Source: an uncultured Eubacterium sp.
GTDB taxonomy: Bacteria; Bacillota_A; Clostridia; Lachnospirales; Lachnospiraceae
NCBI GenBank assembly: GCA_948759685.1
Contig: CAQBGY010000047.1
Location: 1-15,568 of the forward strand
Direction of reading: 5' to 3'
Length of the DNA stretch: 15,568 nucleotides
This document shows, piece after piece, positions 6,961 through 13,779 of the stretch (its first letter is position 1; every line of letters starts with the position of its first letter). Under the pieces are notes generated by a model. It had not been told where the DNA came from. It saw nothing but the letters and a program-made list of their open reading frames with translations, and did no database searches. The position numbers and the translations under genes were made by a program.

Positions 6961-7154
6961 CGATAGAGGAAGCGTCCGAATATACGGGCATTGGCAGGAA
7001 CACCATGCGGAAACTGGTGGAATGGGAGAAAATCCCGGTGCTGCGGATTGGACGGAAAGCAATCATACGCAGGGATGTGCTGGAGAGGTTTATGGCAGCA
7101 AATGAGGGGAAAGACCTGCGGAACCGCCCGGAAGTAAAAACTGTCCGGACATGA
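6936..7154 (+). CDS. xis: excisionase-like HTH DNA-binding protein
   Basis: A 72-residue protein with a MerR-like/excisionase winged helix-turn-helix over residues 7-55: MTIEEASEYTGIGRNTMRKL followed by RIGRKAIIRRDVLERFM. This is the usual pattern of Tn916-type Xis proteins, which bend DNA at the element ends and turn the integrase reaction towards excision. Length is normal for the family. The start is set by GGGAGG eight bases before ATG at 6936. It is transcribed away from the repressor from a consensus promoter at 6790-6818 and followed by a hairpin terminator at 7242-7264. The context with int and a relaxase supports the role; a general small transcription factor is the alternative. Confidence 0.8.
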   Translation: MAEIKIGMTIEEASEYTGIGRNTMRKLVEWEKIPVLRIGRKAIIRRDVLERFMAANEGKDLRNRPEVKTVRT

Positions 7155-7159
7155 TAAGA

Positions 7160-7178
7160 GGCAGCCATAACGGCTGCC
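7160..7178. repeat. GC-rich hairpin right after the xis stop
   Basis: GGCAGCC (7160-7166), loop ATAAC, GGCTGCC (7172-7178): a perfect 7-bp stem starting 6 bases past the stop codon. It lacks a T-run. It may stabilise the 3' end of the message. Confidence 0.5.
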
Positions 7179-7193
7179 CCATTGGCAATCAGA

Positions 7194-7232
7194 CCGGAGT
7201 CTTGATATACCTACACGCAAGATAAGTGTATC
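7194..7232 (+). repeat. inverted repeat copy B flanking the repressor-xis block
   Basis: Plus strand CCGGAGTCTTGATATACC then TACACGCAAGATAAGTGTATC matches copy A (5990-6031, opposite strand) nearly base for base. Its inner arms GATATAC and GTGTATC still pair despite differences from copy A, because the changes compensate. Confidence 0.65.
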
Positions 7233-7241
7233 ACAGACTTC

Positions 7242-7264
7242 TCCGGTTATCAACCGGAATTTTT
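7242..7264 (+). terminator. rho-independent terminator downstream of xis
   Basis: TCCGGTT (7242-7248), loop ATC, AACCGGA (7252-7258), then ATTTTT. A compact perfect 7-bp stem with a T-run that would end the rightward xis transcript before the heptamer array. Its left arm could alternatively pair with the CCGGAG at 7194-7199. Confidence 0.65.
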
Positions 7265-7282
7265 CTTTGGCAGGACAGGAAT

Positions 7283-7565
7283 GGTGTAGTTTTGGTGTAG
7301 CAATGGTGTAGATTTTTTCTACACCGTTCCTACATCATTTTTTGAAATACTACACCATTCCTGCATCATTTGGGGCAAAGCCTACATCAAAACTACACCA
7401 TGACAGGGGAATCAATGGGAAAAGTGCCTGCACCTCTGCCTGCACTCTGCCCGCACCCAAATTAGGGGAAACAGACAGGTGCCTGCACCTGTGCCGGTAC
7501 TTATGAAGATTATGCAGTTACTTATGCCTGCACCTGTAGGCAGTATGCTTACACCATGCTGGCAC
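7283..7565. repeat. phased heptamer array (CTRCAYC / GRTGYAG)
   Basis: GGTGTAG occurs at 7283, 7294 and 7305 (11-base period). The complement CTACACC/CTACATC/CTGCATC then follows in pairs at 7319+7330, 7350+7361 and 7382+7393 (11 bases within pairs, 20-21 between). A GC-richer set continues at 7428 CTGCACC, 7440 CTGCACT, 7451 CCGCACC, 7483 CTGCACC, 7494 CCGGTAC, 7528 CTGCACC, 7549 TTACACC and 7559 CTGGCAC. The spacing keeps the copies on one face of the helix. This looks like iterons or recombinase arm sites; no replication initiator gene is present. Confidence 0.7.
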
Positions 7566-7692
7566 TTATGTTTATCCGCAGTATTTTACTTTGGCAGAAT
7601 ACAGGTCAGCGGCAGATGGTTTCTCCGGCAGGCAAAATAACAGGCAAAAGCTGGATATACACCCGCTTGAACAAGCCCCCGGCAGGGCTCCC

Positions 7693-7755
7693 GCATTTTT
7701 GGCTTGACAAAAATGCTAGGGGGTTATCATTATCGGCAGAGCCGAAATGATAACC
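7693..7755. other. tandem hairpins upstream of the relaxase: oriT candidate
   Basis: Hairpin 1: GCATTTTTG (7693-7701), 6-base loop, CAAAAATGC (7708-7716), perfect. Hairpin 2: GGTTATCATTATCGGC (7722-7737), loop AGA, GCCGAAATGATAACC (7741-7755), perfect apart from one bulged A, and flanked by GGGG/CCCC. A TTGACA (7704-7709) with TATCAT (7725-7730) at a short 15-base spacing overlaps both and may be the relaxase promoter. MobV plasmids usually have oriT with inverted repeats just ahead of mob and overlapping its promoter, so position and form both fit. The nick site cannot be read. Confidence 0.55.
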
Positions 7756-7878
7756 GCACCCCGCCACGTTCCCATCAGCCCAAAGGAAAATCGGAGACGT
7801 AAAATGATTGATAAGGAAACCAGCCGGAAAGGAAATGACAAATAAGAAAAAAATTCCTCCGGCAGAGAGGGGGATGTG

Positions 7879-9486
7879 ATGAATGAAGTATCATACAGTG
7901 CCCATATCAGCAACGGGAAAAGTGCCCTCAACAGCAAAGGCAGGCTGTCCGGTGTGGCAAAACACAACCTGCGGAAATACCGTTCCAAAGAGTATGACAG
8001 GGAGAACATTGTCCTGCTCTTTGGCAGTACAAATCTTATGCGGGATGTGAAAAAAGTCTATCAGGACACTTTTTCAGAAGCACTGGAGCAGTATAACCAA
8101 AAACAGACAAGGGCAGACCGACGGATTGACGATTATTTTGAACATCTGTCCGGCAAGAACCAAGACATGGCAGTGGAGATTATTTTCCAGTGCGGGGATA
8201 AGGATTTCTGGGAAGATGTCTTTATGGAAACAGATAAGGAAAAGCAAAACAAAGAAAATATCTGCAAGGTATATGACACCTTACTGGAGCAGTTGCAGAA
8301 AGAAATGCCGGATTTCAAAGTTGCAAATGCGGTAGTCCACTTTGATGAAGCAAGCCCGCATATGCACGTTGTAGGCGTTCCCATAGGCAGGGGATTTAAG
8401 CGCGGGCTGGAAACAAAGGTTTCCAAACGCTCTGTTTTCACTCCGAAAACGCTGGAGAATATTTTACAGAACAGCCTGCGTCAGACCGCAAGCGTAGAAA
8501 TGCTTATCCACTTCGGAGTGCTTGTAAAAGATAAGCAGAAAGGGAAAAACTATGACCTGACCGTTGCGGAATATAAGGTGCAGCAGGAAACGAAGCGGCT
8601 GGAAATGGTGGCGGGATTCCTTGAAGAAAAACAGGACAGGCTTTTTAATGACAACCAACGTCTGGAACAGGCAGAAAAAGAAGTTTCCGAAGCAGAACGG
8701 CGGTTGTCTGACACGAAAACAGAGATTATCGGAGCAGAGGAAGATTTGATACAGATAAAAACAGAAGGCAGGGAAATGAAACAAAAACTGATGGCAGAAC
8801 AGGAGGAAATACGGCAGGAAAATTTGTCCTTAAAAACAGATACGCTTATCCTTCATTCTGATAAAGAGCGTCTTTTGCGTGATGTCAGGAAAGCAACAGA
8901 TGAAAAGGAACAAATACAGGTAAAAAAAGAGGGGTTTTTAGAGGATATCGGTGTGTTGGATAAAGAGTTTGAAAAGCGTCTGGATTTCATCAACGTACTG
9001 GATAAACTCAAAGCACTCTTTTATAAGCTGTTATCCATGATTCCGCTGGTGCGGGAGTTTGCAAAGTTTGTAGAAGAAAAAAAGGATATACGGGCCGCCT
9101 CCCCTTATAGCTATACCCCTCTCGGCAGGCTGTTAAGGGAGTACCATACCTCTCTCCCTCAGCATGACAGGCTTGTCACGTTCCCGGAGATTGCCTCGTG
9201 GCAGACTTCCACAGGGGAAGTGGTTCCGGTGTATGAGGACTATAACGGACGGGGAACGGAGTACAGGCTGGCGGGATTCTGGAATGTGCAGAAGGAACAG
9301 GCTGTAAAGGTTTCTGAAATAAGAGAGGAAATCATGCCGGAGAACCGGATATGTACGTTAGAGCTGGCAGAGGTGTATGTAAAGGCGGTGGAGAGTTTCA
9401 TGGAGGATATGGAACCGGAAGAACGTACAAGGGAGAACCGTCCTATGTATCAGAGACAAAACGAGGAATATATACAGGTCAGATAA
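7879..9486 (+). CDS. mobV: MobV-family relaxase (plasmid mobilization/recombination protein)
   Basis: A 535-residue relaxase that would nick the element at oriT and pilot the strand during conjugation using another element's transfer machinery. Motif I appears as AKHNLRKYRSKEYDREN, with the HNxR histidine (about residue 29) corresponding to the catalytic histidine of pMV158 MobM. Motif III is VVHFDEASPHMHVVGVP at about residues 152-168, the HxDE...PHxH metal-binding signature. Residues 235-350 are a charged coiled coil (QDRLFNDNQRLEQAEKEVSE). The remaining C-terminus is not recognised. GAGGGGG (7867-7873) lies 5 bases before ATG 7879; a GTG immediately before it (7876) is too close. Followed by a hairpin terminator at 9501-9532. 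It lies at the right end of the element. No transfer-channel genes are present, so transfer would depend on a helper. Confidence 0.93.
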   Translation: MNEVSYSAHISNGKSALNSKGRLSGVAKHNLRKYRSKEYDRENIVLLFGSTNLMRDVKKVYQDTFSEALEQYNQKQTRADRRIDDYFEHLSGKNQDMAVEIIFQCGDKDFWEDVFMETDKEKQNKENICKVYDTLLEQLQKEMPDFKVANAVVHFDEASPHMHVVGVPIGRGFKRGLETKVSKRSVFTPKTLENILQNSLRQTASVEMLIHFGVLVKDKQKGKNYDLTVAEYKVQQETKRLEMVAGFLEEKQDRLFNDNQRLEQAEKEVSEAERRLSDTKTEIIGAEEDLIQIKTEGREMKQKLMAEQEEIRQENLSLKTDTLILHSDKERLLRDVRKATDEKEQIQVKKEGFLEDIGVLDKEFEKRLDFINVLDKLKALFYKLLSMIPLVREFAKFVEEKKDIRAASPYSYTPLGRLLREYHTSLPQHDRLVTFPEIASWQTSTGEVVPVYEDYNGRGTEYRLAGFWNVQKEQAVKVSEIREEIMPENRICTLELAEVYVKAVESFMEDMEPEERTRENRPMYQRQNEEYIQVR

Positions 9487-9500
9487 ATAATTCCGTTGTT

Positions 9501-9532
9501 AAAAGGCATAGATGAAATATTCTATGCCTTTT
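9501..9532. terminator. hairpin terminator between mobV and pstS
   Basis: AAAAGGCATAGA (9501-9512), loop TGAAATAT, TCTATGCCTTTT (9521-9532): a perfect 12-bp stem with A-tract and T-tract, able to end transcription from either side. It separates the mobile element from the phosphate operon; the element's right end must lie near or within it because the Pho box starts directly after. Confidence 0.75.
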
Positions 9533-9597
9533 GCAGTGCAATTAACTTACAATTAACATATATGCACTTTTAGAGTTAACATTGGGGACGGTATACT
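9531..9597 (+). promoter_or_regulatory. Pho box and promoter of the pst operon
   Basis: TTAACT (9542), TTAACA (9553) and TTAACA (9576), with a weaker TTGCAG at 9531, are spaced at 11 or about 2 x 11.5 bases. This matches the TTAACA-like direct repeats bound by PhoP in Bacillus. A TATACT -10 sits at 9592-9597 with no good -35 at the right distance, as expected for a PhoP-activated promoter. The regulator and kinase genes are the last genes of the same operon, so positive autoregulation is implied. Confidence 0.75.
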
Positions 9598-9633
9598 TGG
9601 TTCATACAAAAAAAACAAAGGAGTGTGTTCAAT

Positions 9634-10485
9634 ATGAAAAAATTTACTATGATTGCAACCGTTTTTACACTTATGACAGGGGTATTGACAGGATGTAGCG
9701 GCAATGCTGGTTCGTTCACTGACAAAAGTACAGCAAATGAGACAACTAAGAGTTCACAAACAATAGCCACCGACGGTTCCACTTCAATGGAGAAAGTCAT
9801 TGGATTTTTGAGTGAAGCCTATATGGAGGAACATGGAAATATAAAGGTTACATACAATCCAACGGGTTCTAGTTCCGGTATACAGGCAGTAGCGGAAGGA
9901 AGATGTGATATCGGACTGGCAAGTCGTGACCTGAAGGAAGATGAAACAGCAGATTTACAGGGAACGGTAGTTGCCATTGATGGAATCGGAATCATAGTCA
10001 ATCCTGATAATCCGGCAACAGATTTAACAATTGATCAGATAGGGAAGATTTACAGTGGTGAGATTACCAACTGGAAAGAGGTTGGCGGCAGCGACGCACC
10101 GATTGTCTGTATTGGGCGTGAGGCGGCTTCTGGCACAAGAGACGGTTTTGAGGAAGTGACAGGCACAAAGGATAAATGCAAGTATTCACAGGAACTTACG
10201 TCTACGGGCGATGTCGTGCAGACGGTATCCGGCAATCCAAATGCCATTGGCTATGCATCGGTTGCCTCGGTTGGTGATACGGTAAAGATGGTCAGCGTGG
10301 AAGGGGTAAGCCCGACAACAGAAAGTATTCAGGATGGGAAATACAAAGTCCAGAGAAACTTCGTGCTGGTCACAAAAAAGGACACTGCTCTTTCTAAAGC
10401 TGCACAGGAGTTTTTCGACTTCGCTACCAGCGAACAGGCAGACAGCCTTATTACAGAGGCAGGTGCTGTTCCTGTCAAACGGTAA
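9634..10485 (+). CDS. pstS: phosphate ABC transporter substrate-binding lipoprotein
   Basis: A 283-residue surface lipoprotein that captures phosphate and passes it to PstCA. MKKFTMIATVFTLMTGVLTG then C21 is a lipoprotein signal peptide with lipobox LTGC. The PBP-like fold shows the phosphate-contact loops: ATDGSTSMEKV (45-55), NPTGSSSGIQAV (75-86) and GREAASGTRDGF (161-172). Start chosen at ATG 9634 because AAAGGAG (9617-9623) is 10 bases before it; the GTG at 9625 is almost on top of the ribosome binding site. First gene of the pst operon, 18 bases ahead of pstC, behind a Pho box. Confidence 0.95.
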   Translation: MKKFTMIATVFTLMTGVLTGCSGNAGSFTDKSTANETTKSSQTIATDGSTSMEKVIGFLSEAYMEEHGNIKVTYNPTGSSSGIQAVAEGRCDIGLASRDLKEDETADLQGTVVAIDGIGIIVNPDNPATDLTIDQIGKIYSGEITNWKEVGGSDAPIVCIGREAASGTRDGFEEVTGTKDKCKYSQELTSTGDVVQTVSGNPNAIGYASVASVGDTVKMVSVEGVSPTTESIQDGKYKVQRNFVLVTKKDTALSKAAQEFFDFATSEQADSLITEAGAVPVKR

Positions 10486-10502
10486 TTACAGGAGGGGCTG
10501 TT

Positions 10503-11375
10503 ATGGAAAAGATAAAAAAGACAGCAAGGTGGATGGAAAGGGCAATGAACTTGTTGTTTTTGGTATGCGGTCTGCTGACGATACTGTTTGTCGTCCTAAT
10601 TACTATATTTCTCTTGATAAGCGGCATTCCGGCAATACGGGATATCGGTCTGGGAGATTTCCTGTTTGGGAAGGTCTGGGCATCTACTTCTGCAAAGCCT
10701 TCCTATGGAATCCTTCCCTTTATCCTGACATCCGTATACGGAACTCTGGGGGCAATCCTCATAGGAGTTCCGATTGGACTGCTATGTGCTATTTTTCTGG
10801 CAAAGATGTCCCCAAAGAAAGTTAGCAGTGCAGTAAGGAATGTGGTAGATTTGCTTGCAGGAATCCCGTCTGTCGTTTATGGGCTGGTGGGAATGATCAT
10901 CATTGTTCCATGCGTAAGGGAGATATTTCATCTCCCGGATGGTGCAAACCTCTTTTCGGCAATTCTTGTCCTTGCTGTTATGATTCTGCCCTCTGTCATT
11001 TCCGTATCGGAAACGGCAATCGGGGCGGTGCCAAAGGAATATGAGGAGGCTTCTCTTGCTCTGGGGGCGACAAAGACGGAAACCGTATTTAAGGTGGTTG
11101 TGCCTGCCGCAAAAAGCGGCATTGTCACTGCGGTTGTATTAGGCATTGGCAGGGCAGCCGGGGAAGCGATGGCGGTTATGATGGTAGCGGGAAATGTTGC
11201 CAATATGCCGAAACTGTTTGGCAGCGTCCGGTTTCTGACTACTGCTGTTGCCAGTGAAATGTCCTATTCTTCCGGCTTACAGAGACAGGCATTATTTTCC
11301 ATCGCACTGGTGCTTTTTCTGTTCATTATGGCAATTAACCTGATATTAAATGTAGTAATTAAAAAAAAGGTTTGA
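10503..11375 (+). CDS. pstC: phosphate ABC transporter permease PstC
   Basis: A 290-residue inner-membrane permease with about six transmembrane segments (17-40, 72-98, 114-136, 150-168, 205-230, 263-286). The cytoplasmic EAA loop that docks the ATPase is visible at about 174-201 (GAVPKEYEEASLALGATKTE). Length and order are normal. AGGAGGGG lies just before the ATG. It should form the translocation pore with PstA. A 99-base spacer containing two tandem hairpins separates it from pstA, the longest gap in the operon. Confidence 0.95.
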   Translation: MEKIKKTARWMERAMNLLFLVCGLLTILFVVLITIFLLISGIPAIRDIGLGDFLFGKVWASTSAKPSYGILPFILTSVYGTLGAILIGVPIGLLCAIFLAKMSPKKVSSAVRNVVDLLAGIPSVVYGLVGMIIIVPCVREIFHLPDGANLFSAILVLAVMILPSVISVSETAIGAVPKEYEEASLALGATKTETVFKVVVPAAKSGIVTAVVLGIGRAAGEAMAVMMVAGNVANMPKLFGSVRFLTTAVASEMSYSSGLQRQALFSIALVLFLFIMAINLILNVVIKKKV

Positions 11376-11453
11376 AGTTCCACTATTGCATGAAAATACC
11401 ATGCCAAGTGGAACTAAGGCAAACCTATCAAGAACGCAAAAACAGCGTTCTTG
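11376..11453 (+). repeat. two tandem perfect hairpins between pstC and pstA
   Basis: Hairpin 1: AGTTCCACT (11376-11384) with AGTGGAACT (11407-11415), with inner arms GCATG/CATGC. Hairpin 2: CAAGAACGC (11429-11437), loop AAAAACA, GCGTTCTTG (11445-11453). Neither ends in a T-run. They probably tune message stability or translation of the downstream genes. Confidence 0.6.
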
Positions 11454-11474
11454 AGGAAAATGGAGGAAATACAT

Positions 11475-12338
11475 GTGACTGATACAATATCAAAAGCAAG
11501 AAAAATTAAGGATACTATCTTAAAGCTGATGATGGTTTTATCAGCAGGATTGATTTGCTCTCTCCTGCTCGGACTGATTGGATATATCCTGTACCGGGGC
11601 ATTCCACATATCTCATGGATGCTTGTTTCTACGAAACCAAGCCTTTTGCGTGGTACGGTCGGGATTCTGCCAAACATCCTGAATACCTTATATATCATTA
11701 TCATAACGCTTGTAATTGTACTGCCGCTTGGGGTAGGGGCTGCGATTTATCTGAACGAATATACAAAGAATAAAAAACTGGTACGGGTCATTGAACTGGC
11801 AACAGAAACCCTTGCCGGAATCCCATCAATTATATATGGACTGGTGGGAATGCTCCTGTTTGTGCAGTTTTTCTCTCTGGGAACCAGTCTGATGGCCGGT
11901 TCGCTCACCCTGGCAATCATGACATTGCCCACGATTATACGCACCACACAGGAAAGCCTGAAAACGGTGCCAAAAGCATACCGGGAAGGTTCGCTTGGAT
12001 TAGGGGCAGGCAAATGGTATATGATTCGTACAGTTGTCATTCCCTGTGTCATTGATGGGATTGTTACCGGCTGTATCTTATCGGTGGGCAGAGTGGTAGG
12101 TGAAAGTGCCGCACTTCTCTTTACGGCAGGGATGGCAAATGAACTGCTGTCCGTACCAGAGGCAGTGCAGGCGGGAAATGCGGGTTCTACCCTGACCGTT
12201 GCCATGTATGTATATGCGAAAGAGCGCGGGCAGTTTGATGTTGCGTTTGCGGTTGCCGCTATATTGCTTGTACTTACCTTTCTTATCAATATGTCGGCAA
12301 AGATAGCGGCGGTTAGACTGAAACAGAAACGAGGTTAA
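11475..12338 (+). CDS. pstA: phosphate ABC transporter permease PstA
   Basis: A roughly 287-residue membrane permease, partner of PstC. Segments such as [20 protein letters not shown] and [20 protein letters not shown] are clearly membrane spanning, and the EAA loop reads [23 protein letters not shown] 11475 is preferred because GGAGG (11462-11466) stands 8 bases before it. ATG 11460 and TTG 11451 are in frame upstream but have poor ribosome binding sites, and TTG 11451 lies in a hairpin arm. Followed 4 bases later by pstB. Confidence 0.92.
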   Translation: MTDTISKARKIKDTILKLMMVLSAGLICSLLLGLIGYILYRGIPHISWMLVSTKPSLLRGTVGILPNILNTLYIIIITLVIVLPLGVGAAIYLNEYTKNKKLVRVIELATETLAGIPSIIYGLVGMLLFVQFFSLGTSLMAGSLTLAIMTLPTIIRTTQESLKTVPKAYREGSLGLGAGKWYMIRTVVIPCVIDGIVTGCILSVGRVVGESAALLFTAGMANELLSVPEAVQAGNAGSTLTVAMYVYAKERGQFDVAFAVAAILLVLTFLINMSAKIAAVRLKQKRG

Positions 12339-12342
12339 AGTT

Positions 12343-13095
12343 ATGGAACACATTATCACGACAAAGAATTTAAACTTATGGTATGGTGCGAGCCATGCCC
12401 TGAAAAGTATCAACATGGAAATCCCGGAAAAGAAAATCACTGCGCTGATTGGCCCCTCTGGCTGTGGAAAATCCACTTATCTGAAAACATTGAACCGGAT
12501 GAATGATTTGGTGGAAAGCTGCCGTATCGAAGGAGAAATTATGCTTTCCGGCATTGACATTTACAAGGGGATTGATGTAAACATTTTGCGGAAACGTGTT
12601 GGCATGGTCTTTCAAAAACCGAATCCGTTTCCAATGAGTATTTATGATAATATTGCCTATGGTCCAAGAATACATGGAATCAAATCAAAGGTTAAGTTGG
12701 ATGAAATCGTGGAGCGTTCCCTGACGCAGGCGGCAATCTGGGAGGAATGCAAAGACCGTTTGAAAAAGAGTGCATTGGGCATGAGTGGCGGCCAGCAGCA
12801 GAGGCTCTGCATTGCAAGGGCACTGGCGGTAGAGCCGGAAGTCCTTCTGATGGATGAACCGACGTCTGCCCTTGACCCTATTTCCACTTCAAAGATTGAA
12901 GATTTAGCAATGGAACTGAAGGAAAAATATACGATTATTATGGTAACCCACAATATGCAGCAGGCAGTGCGGATTGCAGATAAGACAGCATTCTTCCTGC
13001 TGGGCGAGGTGGTGGAGTTTGATGATACGCAGACCATGTTCTCCACACCGTCTGACCAGAGGACAGAGGATTATATTACAGGGAGGTTTGGATAA
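12343..13095 (+). CDS. pstB: phosphate ABC transporter ATP-binding protein
   Basis: A 250-residue cytoplasmic ATPase that powers phosphate import. All motifs are present: Walker [10 protein letters not shown] (37-45), Q-loop [16 protein letters not shown] with Q91 (the FPMSIYDN run is typical of PstB), signature MSGGQQQR (147-154), Walker [13 protein letters not shown] (167-178) and the H-loop histidine H203. It is complete and of normal length. Its stop codon overlaps the phoU start by one base (TAATG), implying translational coupling. Confidence 0.97.
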   Translation: MEHIITTKNLNLWYGASHALKSINMEIPEKKITALIGPSGCGKSTYLKTLNRMNDLVESCRIEGEIMLSGIDIYKGIDVNILRKRVGMVFQKPNPFPMSIYDNIAYGPRIHGIKSKVKLDEIVERSLTQAAIWEECKDRLKKSALGMSGGQQQRLCIARALAVEPEVLLMDEPTSALDPISTSKIEDLAMELKEKYTIIMVTHNMQQAVRIADKTAFFLLGEVVEFDDTQTMFSTPSDQRTEDYITGRFG

Positions 13096-13778
13096 TGCGG
13101 AATAAATTTGACAGACAGTTATCGCAGCTTAATACAGAACTTGTTACCATGGGAGCCTTATGCGAGGAGGCAATTACCAATGCGGTAAAATATCTTACGG
13201 ATAATGAAGAAAACAGCAAAAATATGTGTCTGGATGCGGATACGCAGATTGATAAAAAAGAGCGTGATATCGAAACCCTCTGCCTGAAACTGATTTTGCA
13301 GCAGCAGCCCGTGGCAAAAGATTTGAGAGTTGTTTCAGCCGCTTTGAAAATGATATCCGATATGGAACGGATTGGAGATCAGGCATCGGATATTGTGGAG
13401 ATTGCACCTTATGTGGCAAAAAAGGGAACGCTTGGCGAAACCCATATCCGGGAAATGGCAGAAGCAGCGATCAAAATGGTGTCAGAAAGTATTGAATCTT
13501 TTGTAAAAATGAATCTGGATATTGCCTGGCTGGTAATTGAACATGATAATATCGTGGATGATTTATTTGACAAGGTAAAGCGGGAGTTGATAAAATCAAT
13601 AACGGAGAGACACGACGATGCGGAGGCTCTTATGGATTTGCTGATGATTGCAAAATATTTTGAGCGGATTGGCGACCATGCAGAAAATATTGCGGAATGG
13701 GTTATTTATTCCATTACCGGAGAGCATCGGAAAAGACCTGAAAATAAGGAAAGCTCCACCAAAGGAGGAATCGGTTAA
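13095..13778 (+). CDS. phoU: phosphate signalling protein PhoU
   Basis: A 227-residue all-helical cytoplasmic protein made of two PhoU repeats (about 17-104 and 119-204). Each repeat carries the metal-site helix: ISDMERIGDQASDIVE and AKYFERIGDHAENIAE. It relays the state of the Pst transporter to the PhoR kinase, keeping the Pho response off when phosphate is plentiful. GGGAGG (13081-13086) inside the end of pstB serves as ribosome binding site. The protein appears intact. Confidence 0.95.
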   Translation: MRNKFDRQLSQLNTELVTMGALCEEAITNAVKYLTDNEENSKNMCLDADTQIDKKERDIETLCLKLILQQQPVAKDLRVVSAALKMISDMERIGDQASDIVEIAPYVAKKGTLGETHIREMAEAAIKMVSESIESFVKMNLDIAWLVIEHDNIVDDLFDKVKRELIKSITERHDDAEALMDLLMIAKYFERIGDHAENIAEWVIYSITGEHRKRPENKESSTKGGIG

Positions 13779-13779
13779 C

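Larger units (their letters stand above)
7155..7878. other. 720-base gene-free control region between xis and the relaxase
   Basis: No frame here has a good ribosome binding site and family resemblance; the longest one (7556-7750) runs through the hairpins and seems accidental. The region holds, in order: a short GC-rich hairpin (7160-7178), inverted-repeat copy B (7194-7232), a terminator (7242-7264), a phased heptamer array (7283-7565), and two tandem hairpins (7693-7755) before the relaxase ribosome binding site. It is the densest non-coding structure in the window and most probably holds the element's cis-acting sites, including the transfer origin. Confidence 0.7.

Noticed and set aside
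7283..7565. CRISPR array
   Set aside because: Repeat units are only 7 bases, occur in both orientations, and are spaced by 4-14 bases; there are no 25-40 base repeats or unique spacers, and no cas genes.
7556..7750. 64-residue open frame upstream of the relaxase
   Set aside because: No ribosome binding site, low-complexity relation to no family, and it runs through the heptamer array end and both hairpins, which explain the sequence better.
11747..12289. 180-residue frame antisense to pstA
   Set aside because: Shadow of a membrane-protein gene; no ribosome binding site and no recognisable domain.
13648..13779. Longer phoP start inside phoU
   Set aside because: The receiver domain begins at MIYLLEDDDN, and ATG 13780 has a perfect AAAGGAGGAA at 9 bases; the extension is phoU read in another frame.
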